A stretch of DNA of 7,097 bases from Candidatus Mancarchaeum sp. (GTDB lineage: Archaea > Micrarchaeota > Micrarchaeia > Micrarchaeales > Micrarchaeaceae). Within the stretch, counting starts at the first letter, position 1, and each line of letters opens with the position of its first letter. Both the position numbers and the translations under genes were made by a program. The DNA lies in contig DAHXOG010000036.1 in the NCBI GenBank assembly GCA_027364995.1, forward strand, positions 1 to 7,097, in the 5' to 3' direction. Positions 6,405 to 7,097 of this stretch are shown here, piece by piece. Below the pieces are notes generated by a model that did not search any database, was not told where the DNA came from, and saw only the letters and a list, made by a program, of their open reading frames with translations.

Positions 6405-7097
6405 ATACACTACGTTCAGTATCCTCTCCTGTGATTTACTTAGGGTTACAGTAGTACTCCACCTAAAATCTGACTCTGTGTCATGAAGATAAACATTATA
6501 ACCTGATTTTAGTTTATCCAACGCGTCTACTGCAGACACATCTAACCTTCTAAGTTTATACGATAATAACGACAATATGGAATAAGAAAGATAACAGATC
6601 TTTACATGGGACTTTATGTGTGATTGCATCCATACCCTAACTGGTCTCAAAGAGAGGATACCCTTCATCTGCCTGAACGCCCTTTCTATTACATCTTTGT
6701 TAAAATAAGCCCGGATAACTTCGCTATCCTTCATATCTGTATTGTGATAAATCAATGAATAACCGAGATATTTTGCTACACCCTCCTTTTTGTGGAGGTC
6801 ATAGTACCTTCCTCGTTTCAGTGCATCGAGCGATGGATTGTATATCACTAGGAGTTTGCCCTTTCTGTACCTGAATGATTTTACATATACCTCAGTGTTT
6901 TTCAGTTTGACTCTGTTTTTTATAGAATACAATCGTTCTCTGTCTACTTTTTCTAGGAATCTCTCTTGGAAATGCTTGTTTCTCCTAATACCTGCAATAG
7001 TTTTCATCCCGAGAGAAAGCACATTGGAAAGATTTTCTGAAGTTAAAAATCCCCTATCCATTATTGTAGGATCACTTCCTAACTCCCATAGCCGTGG
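6393..7097 (-). CDS. DDE transposase, IS4/IS1634 type, C-terminal part (runs off the window)
   Basis: The reading frame stays open to the right edge, so only the last 234 residues are seen; the ATG at 7061 is an internal Met, not the start. The visible part begins just before IMDRGFLTSENL, where Asp14 is probably the second catalytic Asp of the RNase H-like fold. NTDMKDSEVIRAYFNKDVIE (119-138) leads into ERAFRQMKGILSLRPVRVW, whose Glu138 is the likely third catalytic acid. This IERAF...LRPV signature with a following HIKSHVKICYLSYSIL helix is characteristic of IS1634-like members of the IS4 group. The enzyme cuts and moves its own insertion sequence. No frameshift or internal stop is seen, so the copy could be active if the missing N-terminal half is intact. 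The element's left end should lie in the 30 bases before the neighbouring gene or inside that gene; its inverted repeat cannot be defined without the other end. Confidence 0.85.
   Translation of the reverse strand, partial: PRLWELGSDPTIMDRGFLTSENLSNVLSLGMKTIAGIRRNKHFQERFLEKVDRERLYSIKNRVKLKNTEVYVKSFRYRKGKLLVIYNPSLDALKRGRYYDLHKKEGVAKYLGYSLIYHNTDMKDSEVIRAYFNKDVIERAFRQMKGILSLRPVRVWMQSHIKSHVKICYLSYSILSLLSYKLRRLDVSAVDALDKLKSGYNVYLHDTESDFRWSTTVTLSKSQERILNVVYKKH
6393..7097 (-). mobile_element. Partial insertion sequence, IS4/IS1634 group
   Basis: The transposase defines a mobile element whose right part lies outside the window. Its left boundary is not resolved: 6363-6392 contains a direct hexamer repeat (TACCTA at 6374 and 6382) but no confirmed terminal inverted repeat or target duplication. 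The extent given is therefore only the transposase gene. Confidence 0.6.

Overview
The window looks archaeal. It carries the archaeal form of the Sec accessory pair, with secF placed before secD, a protein of the NMD3 family, and a threonyl-tRNA synthetase with the archaeal-type N-terminal editing domain. Starts include TTG, and several are preceded by pieces of the GGAGGTGAT ribosome-binding consensus. Ile codons are mostly ATA and Arg codons mostly AGG in this part. The exact lineage cannot be read from the sequence. A member of the DPANN/Micrarchaeota type or another archaeon with a euryarchaeal-type ThrRS would fit, but this is only inference.

Positions 1-3453 hold a tight forward operon: secF (TTG start), secD (4-base ATGA overlap) and an NMD3-like gene (4-base gap). 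SecF and SecD together form the membrane complex that assists SecYEG in protein export. Their extracytoplasmic domains are unusually rich in N-glycosylation sequons. The NMD3-like protein is a four-CxxC zinc protein presumably tied to the large ribosomal subunit. Converging on it from the other strand, 20 bases away, is thrS (3474-5165), whose likely ATG has a GGTG ribosome-binding site six bases upstream.

From about 5200 rightward the character changes. Base composition drops from roughly half G+C to about 20-35% in the stretches I counted, and about 690 bases lack an intact gene. The minus strand of this gap (about 5310-5679) reads as protein-like segments broken by TAG codons and a frame change, which suggests a decayed gene. 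Then comes a small, helical, unrecognised protein (5862-6362, +). It is preceded by two perfect inverted repeats and followed by a hairpin that straddles its stop codon. Convergent with it, 30 bases away, is the C-terminal part of a DDE transposase of IS4/IS1634 type, which runs off the right edge.

Overall the window is a conserved housekeeping block next to an AT-rich accessory area with an insertion sequence. I found no CRISPR array, tRNA or rRNA, and no convincing new multi-gene system. The most open items are the orphan helical protein with its palindromic upstream region, the decayed gene, and the sequon-dense SecFD ectodomains.
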